The translations under genes and the position numbers were made by a program. Below, piece after piece: positions 56,505 to 64,000 of a DNA stretch of 64,000 nt. The stretch's first letter is position 1. Every line of letters begins with the position of its first letter. Origin of the DNA: Psychroserpens mesophilus (GTDB lineage Bacteria > Bacteroidota > Bacteroidia > Flavobacteriales > Flavobacteriaceae); NCBI RefSeq assembly GCF_000826645.1, contig NZ_JXJP01000003.1:124001-188000 (forward strand), read 5' to 3'. Below the pieces are notes generated by a model. It did not search any database, had not been told where the DNA came from, and saw only the letters and a list, made by a program, of their open reading frames with translations.

Positions 56505-57334
56505 TATAACCTATGTGTTTTATAAAAATTTGCAGCATGTTCAGGCAATCGCTCTCGAAGTTGTTTTTCAACTGCAGCAACAACTTCAGGATATATCACC
56601 TGATCATATTCATCACAATAAATCTTTGCAATTTCGGTTGCCAAAACTAAAGTATTTTTGAAGTTTTTGGTAATAAATTTCAGGAAATAGCCATTCCCTT
56701 GAAACGTATCATTAATCTTTGAAGTTTGCTTAATACCATGCGGGAAATGTATTTCTGACAAACTTTGTCGCCACAATTCTATGTCCTTACCAAATCGGTT
56801 GTTATCCAAATTTGAAGTTCCTAAATTCCATGTCGGCACTTCTCTGTCCCAGCGTTTCCAGTTATAGCTATGCATATCGTATACAATGCAAACATCAAAT
56901 TTTTCTTCTAGTTTTGAAATGAGAGCATGTACAACCTTGTAAAAATTTTCATGCTTACTAAGACTTTTCTGTTTTTGGTTTTCTGGTAAAGCTTGCTTCC
57001 ACAATTGCTTTCCCCATGCCGTTTCAAATACTGCTTCTTCAGGAGTTCGATTTAAATCGTATTCAAAACGAGAATCACAACCTGCAATGACAATAGGATG
57101 AGATGTGACCATATGTTTCGTTTCAGGATCTTCTTCAAACCATCGGTCGTATTCTGTGTGTAAACAATTATCCCAAAGTTCTTTTCTAAATTGATGTCCG
57201 TCATGAACTGCGCCACACACGTAATGTACATAGTCATCAATTTTTAAAGTAAATGAATAATCTTCAGCAACAGCATGAAAAATTTCTTCGTTATTAATTT
57301 TAGAAATTATAGTATCAATTGATAATCGCTCCAT
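56504..57334 (-). CDS. N-formylglutamate amidohydrolase-like protein
   Basis: 276 residues. The FGase family opening IIAGCDSRFEYDLNRTPEEA (here VIAGCDSRFEYDLNR) and DMHSYNWKR (with DMHS-like metal ligands) are conserved. The family removes formate from N-formylglutamate, but many relatives act on other amides or peptides. In this operon, with an ATP-grasp and a DUF1704 peptidase, another substrate is likely. No histidine-utilisation genes are near. Confidence 0.85.
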   Translation of the reverse strand: MERLSIDTIISKINNEEIFHAVAEDYSFTLKIDDYVHYVCGAVHDGHQFRKELWDNCLHTEYDRWFEEDPETKHMVTSHPIVIAGCDSRFEYDLNRTPEEAVFETAWGKQLWKQALPENQKQKSLSKHENFYKVVHALISKLEEKFDVCIVYDMHSYNWKRWDREVPTWNLGTSNLDNNRFGKDIELWRQSLSEIHFPHGIKQTSKINDTFQGNGYFLKFITKNFKNTLVLATEIAKIYCDEYDQVIYPEVVAAVEKQLRERLPEHAANFYKTHRL

Positions 57335-57339
57335 AATTA

Positions 57340-57669
57340 TTAACTCAATATTTTCTTTAAAATATTATAAATCATATGTTCAATCTGATCCATATGACCA
57401 TCAGCAAATGCCATAAGTTTTATGTCTGCAAAAAGCGCCTCAGGATTGTTGCGATAGGCTGTATTAGTATTGACAGCATCCACTATTTTAGTAATACTCT
57501 GGTAATCATTATCGGCATCAAATTCAGTTTTAATATGCTTATACGTTGCTTCGTCAACACGAGATAATATGTACTCATGCTCTTTTTTGCTTTCTTTTAA
57601 ATCAGAATGTGCAACAAACAATAAAATATAAGCCACGAGCTCTTGTTTTGTCCAGTTGGTAATTGCCAT
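57340..57669 (-). CDS. Small helical TerB-like protein
   Basis: 109 residues from ATG 57669 (MAITNWTKQELVAYILLFVAHSD), all-helical, with acidic D-x-D-G patterns (ADGHMDQIEHMI) reminiscent of TerB-fold metal sites. The frame continues 11 residues upstream to 57702 but would overlap the rhodanese. Five bases before the FGase-like gene. Function unknown. Confidence 0.6.
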   Translation of the reverse strand: MAITNWTKQELVAYILLFVAHSDLKESKKEHEYILSRVDEATYKHIKTEFDADNDYQSITKIVDAVNTNTAYRNNPEALFADIKLMAFADGHMDQIEHMIYNILKKILS

Positions 57670-57671
57670 AA

Positions 57672-58493
57672 TTAAGTTGTTAAAGTTCCGTATTCTGTCC
57701 ATGAACCATCATAAACAGAGATTTGTTGATAATCTAAAATTTCAGCTGCCAAGGCTAAAATGCATGCTGTTATTCCTGAACCACAGGAGAAAGTTAATGA
57801 TTTCTTTTCAATATTATAGCTATCAAAAATCCTTTTTAATTCTTGTTTGGATTTAAAGCAATGGCCATCTAATAAATCGGCATATGGAAGATTTTCAGAG
57901 TTTGGAATCGTTCCGCTTCGAAGTCCTTTTCTTGGTTCGGGTTCTAAACACATAAAGCGAGCTTTGGAACGAGCATCTAAAATTTTCACGGCGTCATTTT
58001 CAGATAATTTAGAGATATCATCAAAATAACGCATTTTAGAAGCATCGTATGAAGCTGAAAAATTTCCGGTCTTCCAGTCATTTTGTTGAGCTGTAGATTC
58101 TGTTTTATAACCCAAACGCTTCCACTCTGGTAATCCACCATCTAAAACGGCAATGTTTTTAAATCCGAAGGTTTTGAATAACCACCACACTCTCGGACTC
58201 CAATACATACCTTTATTGTCATAAACGATGATGAGAGAATCATGATTAACTCCGAGTCGACGTGCTTCATCCTGAAACTGTTGTTGTGACGGAATTGTAT
58301 TTGGAAATGGAGCATTAGCATCACTGAGCTTACCTTTAATATCTACTAATCTCGAATTAGGAATATAGCCTGCAGTGCCAGAATTTGTAATTTGTTCGCT
58401 GGCATCCAAAATAATAAGATCATCTAGGTATTGATTGTCATACAACCATTTACAATTGACGATGGTTGACACGAACGGATTCCCATCAAGCAT
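57672..58493 (-). CDS. Sulfurtransferase with two rhodanese domains
   Basis: 273 residues from ATG 58493; it overlaps the ATP-grasp gene by eight bases. Two rhodanese domains; the second has the active Cys in SCGSGITACILALA. Thiosulfate or 3-mercaptopyruvate sulfurtransferase type (CGSGxTA). First domain is inactive in such proteins. A longer frame to 58529 is less likely. Confidence 0.92.
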   Translation of the reverse strand: MLDGNPFVSTIVNCKWLYDNQYLDDLIILDASEQITNSGTAGYIPNSRLVDIKGKLSDANAPFPNTIPSQQQFQDEARRLGVNHDSLIIVYDNKGMYWSPRVWWLFKTFGFKNIAVLDGGLPEWKRLGYKTESTAQQNDWKTGNFSASYDASKMRYFDDISKLSENDAVKILDARSKARFMCLEPEPRKGLRSGTIPNSENLPYADLLDGHCFKSKQELKRIFDSYNIEKKSLTFSCGSGITACILALAAEILDYQQISVYDGSWTEYGTLTT

Positions 58494-59523
58494 CCTCAAC
58501 CGTTTTACGTAAACGCACTCGTCTGTCAAAGGCCTGAAGCTGATCTAAGACCTTGCTTTCAAGGAAATCAATCACGCGTTCTTCAACTTTAATTTTGTTT
58601 TTATAAACTTTATTAATGTACGTAATTCCGCCAGGTGACATCACATTTACTTCGACCAGTTTGCCGCCAATCACATCAATACCAACAAAATAGAGTCCGT
58701 CTTTGACTAATTTCGGACCAATTTGTTTGCAAAGTGCTTTTTCTGCTTTGCTTAATGTATGTTTTTGAACTGAACCTCCAGCAGACACATTTGATCGATG
58801 GTCATCAGAACCAGGAACACGTTTCATAGCTCCAACAGGTTCGCCATTCAACAATAATATTCTTACATCACCTTGATCTGCACCTTCTATATAATCCTGT
58901 AGAATGACGTAATTTGATGAACCTTCTCCACTGGTAATGTAAAAGTCTAATAAGGAATTAATATTACTCATGGCTGATTTTTCAATTAAAATAACGCCAG
59001 AACCACCAAAACCATTAAGAGGTTTTAAAATCATTTTATCAGCTTTTGACTCTTTGATTTGCTTAACCAGATACTCTTTATTTTTTGATACATGTGTATT
59101 CGGAATGATATTACTATGCGCGTCACCAAAAGCAGCTGTGTAGAGTTTGTTATTAGCCTCTCGCATGCCTTCTAATGAATTTACAATAAAAACATCGTCT
59201 TTAACAGAGTCTAAAAAATTAAGCATAATAGGATCTAAAGGCGGATTTGCCCTAAAGAATATGGCATCAAAACCTGCCAGAGGCAACATTTCTTCTCTTA
59301 ACTTCGCTTTGTTATAAAATGCTTTAAGACTAGAAGGTACTTTGTCCATCCGACTAATCACATTACAAAATGCATTAGTCACACTGTCTCTAATTGTTAG
59401 ATTCGCTGGAGTACACATAGCAACACCATGATGACGTTTAACACATTCTTTAATTAAAGCTAAGCTGGTATCATTTTCAGGATCTATATTTTCCCAAGGA
59501 TACATAATAAAACATATATTCAT
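58486..59523 (-). CDS. gshB: Glutathione-synthetase-like ATP-grasp ligase
   Basis: 345 residues. KPLNGFGGSGVILIEK (ATP-grasp lid) and DVRILLLNGEPVGAMKRV, then NVMSPGGITYIN (metal-binding end) match prokaryotic glutathione synthetase GshB and RimK-like ligases. First gene of the operon. Whether it makes glutathione or attaches an amino acid to a peptide is open; gshA is not here. Confidence 0.9.
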   Translation of the reverse strand: MNICFIMYPWENIDPENDTSLALIKECVKRHHGVAMCTPANLTIRDSVTNAFCNVISRMDKVPSSLKAFYNKAKLREEMLPLAGFDAIFFRANPPLDPIMLNFLDSVKDDVFIVNSLEGMREANNKLYTAAFGDAHSNIIPNTHVSKNKEYLVKQIKESKADKMILKPLNGFGGSGVILIEKSAMSNINSLLDFYITSGEGSSNYVILQDYIEGADQGDVRILLLNGEPVGAMKRVPGSDDHRSNVSAGGSVQKHTLSKAEKALCKQIGPKLVKDGLYFVGIDVIGGKLVEVNVMSPGGITYINKVYKNKIKVEERVIDFLESKVLDQLQAFDRRVRLRKTVEDA

Positions 59524-59592
59524 GTATGTAAGGTTTTGATTGGAACTTGTTAAATTATAAAAATTCTCTTAAATAGTAAAATGATTGATGAT

Positions 59593-61038
59593 TTAAGAAT
59601 CTAAATCGAATGTTTGTGTCGGATTATCGTGCTCTCTATAATCTAACATATCCTCTCCATCAGCAATTATCGAACAAACGGTTGCATCTCCTGTAACATT
59701 TACTACAGTTCTAAACATGTCTAAAATTCTGTCAACTGGAAAAATAATTGCAATCCAAGCAGGATTTAAACCTACAGAATCCAATACAATAATAAGCATA
59801 ACTAATCCAGCACTTGGCACAGCTGCAGAACCTATAGAGGCTAAAGTTGCTGTAAGAACAACTGTAACTTGTTGAGCGACGGTTAAATCTATCATATGCA
59901 TTTGTGCTAAAAATATAACAGCTACGGCTTGATATAAGCTCGTACCATCCATATTTACAGTAGCTCCAATAGGCAGAACGAAACTGCTTATTTTTTTATT
60001 GACACCAAGATTTTGCTCCACGCATTCCATAGTCACAGGAAGTGTTGCTGCACTACTCGACGTCGAAAATGCAAGGGTTTGAGCAGGACTCATCGCTTTA
60101 AAAAACCCTGAATACGGAATTTTCTTCACAAATGCTTTTAAAATAATTGGATACACTACAAAAATCATTAATAACAATCCTGCTAATACAGTCAATGAAT
60201 ACCAGCTCAATCCTTTAAATATTTCAATAACTTTACCAATATCGTCACCTGCCATTTTACTCACAACACCTGCTAATAAAGCAAATACGAAAAATGGAGC
60301 TGCTTGCATGACAATATCAACCATTTTTAAAAAAACTTCATTTATCCCATCAACAAGATTCAATACTGGTTTTGCCTTGTCTAAAGGAATAAATAACAAG
60401 CATACACCAAAAAATACAGCAAAAAAGATGATTTGCAACATGAGTCCATTATTCGATAATGAGTAGAAAAAATTACTGGGAACAATATCGATAAGTGGTT
60501 GTAATGGTGTGCTTTCTTTTCTTTTTTGAACCGTTTCTAATTTATCGGCTACAGCAGCTTCCTGAAGTTCACTTTTTGTTAATTCTGAAATCTCTTGCGC
60601 ACGTTCAAAATACTCTGGATCTTTTAAATAATTAATGCCATCTTTAAGTTCATAACCTTGAGAGTCTGCCCAAATTTCATAACTAATACGATTATCAATT
60701 CGACTTTGGTCGTCTATTAATTCTCCTGGTTTAATGGTATTAACCAATAATAAGCCGAGTGAAATAGCCATGATGGTAGTAATTAAATAAATACCTAAGG
60801 TCTTCCCTCCCATTCTGCCTAAGCTATTTGGGTCTCCAATATTGGCAACTCCACTAATAATTGAAAATAAAACCAGTGGTACAGCGATAAGTTTTAGTAA
60901 ATTTATAAAAATAGTGCCAAAAGGATCAATCCAGTTGATTGTAAACGAACTCCAACCCATAGTACTGGACAATAATGCCCAAATAATACCGAGTACCATT
61001 CCTATAATAATCTTCCAATGAAGTGCCAGTTTTTTCAT
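59593..61038 (-). CDS. Dicarboxylate/amino acid:cation symporter (DAACS family)
   Basis: 481 residues. About eight transmembrane helices and two re-entrant loops; the substrate-site SSSAATLPVTMECV and NMDGTSLYQAVAVIFLAQ are the family signatures, and ASIGSAAVPSAGLVML follows. A roughly 80-residue hydrophilic insert (about 110-190) separates helices 3 and 4, as in many Bacteroidota relatives. Takes up glutamate, aspartate or C4-dicarboxylates. Confidence 0.93.
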   Translation of the reverse strand: MKKLALHWKIIIGMVLGIIWALLSSTMGWSSFTINWIDPFGTIFINLLKLIAVPLVLFSIISGVANIGDPNSLGRMGGKTLGIYLITTIMAISLGLLLVNTIKPGELIDDQSRIDNRISYEIWADSQGYELKDGINYLKDPEYFERAQEISELTKSELQEAAVADKLETVQKRKESTPLQPLIDIVPSNFFYSLSNNGLMLQIIFFAVFFGVCLLFIPLDKAKPVLNLVDGINEVFLKMVDIVMQAAPFFVFALLAGVVSKMAGDDIGKVIEIFKGLSWYSLTVLAGLLLMIFVVYPIILKAFVKKIPYSGFFKAMSPAQTLAFSTSSSAATLPVTMECVEQNLGVNKKISSFVLPIGATVNMDGTSLYQAVAVIFLAQMHMIDLTVAQQVTVVLTATLASIGSAAVPSAGLVMLIIVLDSVGLNPAWIAIIFPVDRILDMFRTVVNVTGDATVCSIIADGEDMLDYREHDNPTQTFDLDS

Positions 61039-61068
61039 ATATCAAAGTTGATATTAAGTTCTTGTTTA

Positions 61069-61335
61069 TTATGAACTGTAATATTTAACAATTACAGCAA
61101 TTAATATTGAAATTCCGAAGTAAAAGAATCTTCCGTAAAGTCTAGCCGATTTTGCTTCCTTTAATTTCTTGTCAAATCCGTGTTTTATAAATCGATCATC
61201 TTCCTCATTGTTCAGTTGATGATTGTCAAAACCAAAACTTTTATTCAAAACAGGGAAAAAGAAAAACTTTAAAAACTCTGCATTTGTCAATGACATCGTT
61301 TTACTTTTTTCAGCATTTTTCTCTTCTTTAGTCAA
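61069..61335 (-). CDS. Small membrane protein of unknown function
   Basis: 88 residues: a soluble N-terminal half with a FFFFPVLNK segment and a C-terminal transmembrane helix (YFGISILIAVIVKYYSS). Located between aroC and the symporter on the same strand, 13 bases after aroC. No family recognised. Confidence 0.6.
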   Translation of the reverse strand: MTKEEKNAEKSKTMSLTNAEFLKFFFFPVLNKSFGFDNHQLNNEEDDRFIKHGFDKKLKEAKSARLYGRFFYFGISILIAVIVKYYSS

Positions 61336-61348
61336 ACTAAATTAATTA

Positions 61349-62410
61349 TTAACTGTATATTTTATTCAGCAAATAGAAATCAGCCAACACGAGAGCTGCC
61401 ATGGCTTCTACGATTGGAATCGCTCTTGGTACAACACAAGGATCATGTCTGCCTTTACCTTGCATTTCAACAATATCTCCAGAACTATCCAACGTATTTT
61501 GCTTTTGAATTATGGTTGCTACTGGCTTAAAAGCCACTCTAAAATAAATGTCCATTCCGTTGCTAATTCCACCTTGAATTCCTCCAGATAAATTCGTTTT
61601 GGTCGAACCATCCTCATTAAATAAATCGTTATGTTCACTACCTGTCATTCTTGCACCACAAAAACCGCTTCCATACTCAAAACCTTTTACAGCATTGATG
61701 CTTAACATCGCTTTTCCTAAGTCGGCATGCAGTTTATCAAAAACGGGTTCTCCTAAACCTATTGGAACGTTTTGAAGCACACAAGTAATTGTACCACCAA
61801 TAGTGTCACCTTCTTTTTTTATAGCTTTTATTTTGTTTATCATACGTTCTGCTGTTTCCTGATCTGGACAACGAACAGCATTACTTTCAGTTTTAGAAAA
61901 ATCTAAATCCTGATATGGCTTTTCAAGAAAAATATCACCTACTGAAGATGTATACGCATTAATTTTAATAGTGTTTATCAATTGTTTTGCAATGGCACCA
62001 GCAACAACGCGGCATGCTGTTTCTCTTGCTGAACTTCGTCCTCCTCCTCTATAATCTCTAATGCCATATTTTTTTTCGTAAGTATAATCGGCATGGCTGG
62101 GACGATATACATCCTTAATATGAGAATAGTCTTTAGATTTCTGATTGGTGTTTTTGATGATAAATCCAATTGGAGTTCCTGTTGTTTTTCCTTCAAATAA
62201 TCCAGAGAGAAACTCGACAGTGTCAGGCTCTTTTCGTTGTGTAACAATTGCAGATTGTCCAGGTTTACGACGATTTAATTCATTTTGAATAGCTTCTAAA
62301 TTGAGTTCCAAGCCTGCAGGACAGCCATCTATGATTCCACCAATAGCCAGACCATGAGATTCTCCAAATGTTGTCAGTTTAAAAATGTTTCCGAAGGTAT
62401 TTCCTGCCAT
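61349..62410 (-). CDS. aroC: Chorismate synthase
   Basis: 353 residues. Last step of the shikimate pathway, EPSP to chorismate, FMN-dependent. [16 protein letters not shown] at the N-terminus, [23 protein letters not shown] and NPVGDIF-like central segments and [15 protein letters not shown] near the C-terminus are all present. First gene on its strand here. Confidence 0.97.
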   Translation of the reverse strand: MAGNTFGNIFKLTTFGESHGLAIGGIIDGCPAGLELNLEAIQNELNRRKPGQSAIVTQRKEPDTVEFLSGLFEGKTTGTPIGFIIKNTNQKSKDYSHIKDVYRPSHADYTYEKKYGIRDYRGGGRSSARETACRVVAGAIAKQLINTIKINAYTSSVGDIFLEKPYQDLDFSKTESNAVRCPDQETAERMINKIKAIKKEGDTIGGTITCVLQNVPIGLGEPVFDKLHADLGKAMLSINAVKGFEYGSGFCGARMTGSEHNDLFNEDGSTKTNLSGGIQGGISNGMDIYFRVAFKPVATIIQKQNTLDSSGDIVEMQGKGRHDPCVVPRAIPIVEAMAALVLADFYLLNKIYS

Positions 62411-62558
62411 ATAGTAAGTTTTATGCTAAAGTACTTGTAAAAATAGAGAAACAAAAACAGATGGCCATAAAGCAACGTATCAACTGCAAAAAAAACATAA
62501 CAATAGGTTAACAATTCGCTTAAATTTTAATAATAATTAATTGATACTTAGTTAATAC

Positions 62559-62571
62559 AGAACATTGTTCT
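62559..62571. promoter_or_regulatory. Perfect 6-1-6 palindrome upstream of the phosphoesterase gene
   Basis: AGAACA-T-TGTTCT lies between the two divergent genes aroC and the phosphoesterase, 26 bp before the start of the latter. It may be an operator; short enough to occur by chance. Confidence 0.3.
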
Positions 62572-62596
62572 TTGCAATGAATTAGATTATTAGCCT

Positions 62597-63439
62597 TTGA
62601 AAATTAAAAGAAAAATAGAAATTGCTGTAGTTTCAGATGTTCATTTAGGCACCTATGGCTGTCATGCCAAGGAACTACTGACTTACCTTAACAGTATTCA
62701 TCCTAAAAAATTAATTTTAAATGGAGATATTATTGATATCTGGCAGTTTAAAAAACGATACTTTCCGAAATCACATTTGAGAGTTATAAAGAAACTTATA
62801 GATATGGCTACTGAAGGTGTTGAAATAATTTACATCACTGGTAATCATGACGAAATGCTACGAAAATTCAGTAATACGACAATTGGAAACATTTCAATAG
62901 TTGATAAAGTTGTGCTAGAACTAGACGGAAAGAAAGCCTGGTTTTTTCATGGTGATGTTTTTGATGTTTCCATACAAAATGCAAAATGGCTGGCTAAATT
63001 AGGAGGTTATGGCTACGACTTTTTAATTCTTCTAAACCGTTTCGTCAATTGGTGTTTAGAGCGTTTAGGCAAGGAGCGTTATTCGCTATCAAAGACAATT
63101 AAAGATAGTGTAAAAGGTGCTGTAAAGTATGTGCATGATTTTGAAAAGGTAGCAACAGATTTAGCAATTGAAAACAAGTATGATTATGTTATTTGCGGAC
63201 ATATTCATCAGCCGAAAATGTTAATTAAAGAGAATAAGCACGGAAAAACAACCTATTTAAATTCAGGAGATTGGGTTGAAAATTTTACGGCTTTAGAATA
63301 TCAATTTAAACGCTGGAAAATCTATAATTACAACAACGACAAGTTGAGAGCGTTTTATGCAGATGAAGACGTAAAAGATATGGAGGTCAAAGATTTAATT
63401 GCTGCTATTACCATTATTGACAAAAAGAAATCAAGCTAA
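62597..63439 (+). CDS. UDP-2,3-diacylglucosamine hydrolase-like metallophosphoesterase
   Basis: 280 residues. Calcineurin-type motifs: SDVHLG, NGDIIDIW, GNHDE, FHGD and GHIHQPK. Closest in pattern to LpxH-type enzymes of lipid A synthesis. Start is TTG at 62597 (MKIKRKIE...); no ATG precedes it in frame. Converges with the Fe-S protein. Confidence 0.88.
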   Translation: MKIKRKIEIAVVSDVHLGTYGCHAKELLTYLNSIHPKKLILNGDIIDIWQFKKRYFPKSHLRVIKKLIDMATEGVEIIYITGNHDEMLRKFSNTTIGNISIVDKVVLELDGKKAWFFHGDVFDVSIQNAKWLAKLGGYGYDFLILLNRFVNWCLERLGKERYSLSKTIKDSVKGAVKYVHDFEKVATDLAIENKYDYVICGHIHQPKMLIKENKHGKTTYLNSGDWVENFTALEYQFKRWKIYNYNNDKLRAFYADEDVKDMEVKDLIAAITIIDKKKSS

Positions 63440-63440
63440 T

Positions 63441-64000
63441 TTATTGACTTTCAAGAAGCGCATGTCTTAAAATTGTTACAGGATGCAATGCCTTCCGTTG
63501 CGTTCCGTCTTTTATTTGATGTCTACAGCTTGTTCCGTTTGCTGAAATTAGAACCTCTTCAGAAGCTTTTCTTACCGCTGGAAATAAGGTCTGTTCGCCT
63601 ATTTGCATACTGATATCGTAATGTTCTTTTTCGAAACCAAAACTTCCTGCCATTCCGCAGCAGCCACTAGGAATGATTGTCACGTTGTAATTTTCCGGTA
63701 AATTTAATACTGCAAAACTTGATGATTGATTGGCTAATGCTTTTTGATGGCAATGTCCATGAAACTTAATCGTTTTAGATTCCTTCGTGAATTGTTCTGA
63801 AGTGATATTGCCTAATGCTATTTCTTGCTGAATGAATTCTTCGATTAAAAAAGTATGTTTTGCAATATGTTCTGCTGAAGCTTTATCATCTGCCAATCTC
63901 AAATATTCATCTTTAAACGTAAGTATTGCTGAAGGTTCAATGCCAATTAAAGACGTGTGTTCTGAAATTGAATCTTTAAAATAAATTATATTCTGATTTG
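63441..64000 (-). CDS. FAD/Fe-S oxidoreductase, C-terminal part (cut by window edge)
   Basis: The frame is open to the right edge (first whole codon ends at 63998), so this is the C-terminal part. It has the CCG-type Fe-S reductase domain: HGHCHQKAL, SGCCGMAGSFGFEKEHYDIS and GTSCRHQI. Such domains end the large FAD-binding D-lactate/glycolate-type dehydrogenases and the GlpC/LutA group; SLIGIEPSAIL just upstream is typical. An internal TTG at 63902 is not the start. Confidence 0.88.
   Translation of the reverse strand, partial: NQNIIYFKDSISEHTSLIGIEPSAILTFKDEYLRLADDKASAEHIAKHTFLIEEFIQQEIALGNITSEQFTKESKTIKFHGHCHQKALANQSSSFAVLNLPENYNVTIIPSGCCGMAGSFGFEKEHYDISMQIGEQTLFPAVRKASEEVLISANGTSCRHQIKDGTQRKALHPVTILRHALLESQ

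Noticed and set aside
62559-62571. Palindrome before the phosphoesterase gene as a strong operator
   Set aside because: Six-base arms can occur by chance and no regulator gene lies nearby; kept only as a low-confidence feature.

Overview
The window is an ordinary stretch of chromosome from a low-GC member of the Bacteroidota, almost certainly family Flavobacteriaceae. The evidence is an AT-rich sequence with promoters of the Bacteroidota type (TTTG, 17-20 bp, TAnnTTTG), no clear Shine-Dalgarno sites, a type IX secretion C-terminal sorting domain, Bacteroidota-type surface lipoproteins, a TamB/TsaD divergent pair and a fused E1 2-oxoacid dehydrogenase. I see no rRNA, tRNA, CRISPR array, insertion sequence or prophage. 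Both window edges cut genes (gap on the left, an FAD/Fe-S oxidoreductase on the right).

Layout: 0-1.4 kb glycolysis (gap partial, pfkA). 1.5-8 kb tamB, tsaD and truA. 8.1-11.3 kb a secreted M43-like metalloprotease. 11.4-18.6 kb a complete histidine operon hisG-D-C-B-H-A-F-IE, preceded by a textbook ribosome-mediated attenuator with an 18-residue leader peptide holding five His codons in six. 18.6-22.6 kb prohibitin, VWA-type membrane protein, VOC protein and fabG. 22.7-28.9 kb small stress-type proteins, a DUF1853 protein, topoisomerase III, RluE and a cold-shock protein. 29-34.2 kb a self-regulated TetR / ABC / HlyD / TolC export operon whose ABC ATPase lacks several catalytic residues. 34.2-41.2 kb a helicase, Hsp20, an orphan ExbD, a 3D-domain lipoprotein and the E1 dehydrogenase. 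41.3-49.7 kb an IPNS-like oxygenase, a SUI1/YciH factor, a DUF1835 protein, a uridine-phosphorylase-like enzyme, a leaderless substrate-binding protein, Ung, a JmjC-like cupin and a MutS2 without the Smr domain.

The most notable region is 49.7-54.4 kb: a lipoprotein gene and a gene for a cholesterol-dependent-cytolysin-like (CDC-like) pore-forming lipoprotein form an operon, transcribed divergently from a membrane-anchored TPR-HTH regulator. A direct repeat (ATGGACAA, three copies) lies in the intergenic region. At 55.2-55.35 kb a canonical promoter is followed by a roughly 150-nt multibranched RNA closed by a perfect 12-bp stem and a U-run, so this is a strong ncRNA candidate. From 59.5 back to 55.3 kb runs a tight five-gene operon (glutathione-synthetase-like ATP-grasp, rhodanese, TerB-like, N-formylglutamate amidohydrolase-like, DUF1704/QEGLA metallopeptidase) that looks like a functional unit. 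The window ends with a dicarboxylate/amino-acid symporter, aroC and an LpxH-like phosphoesterase.
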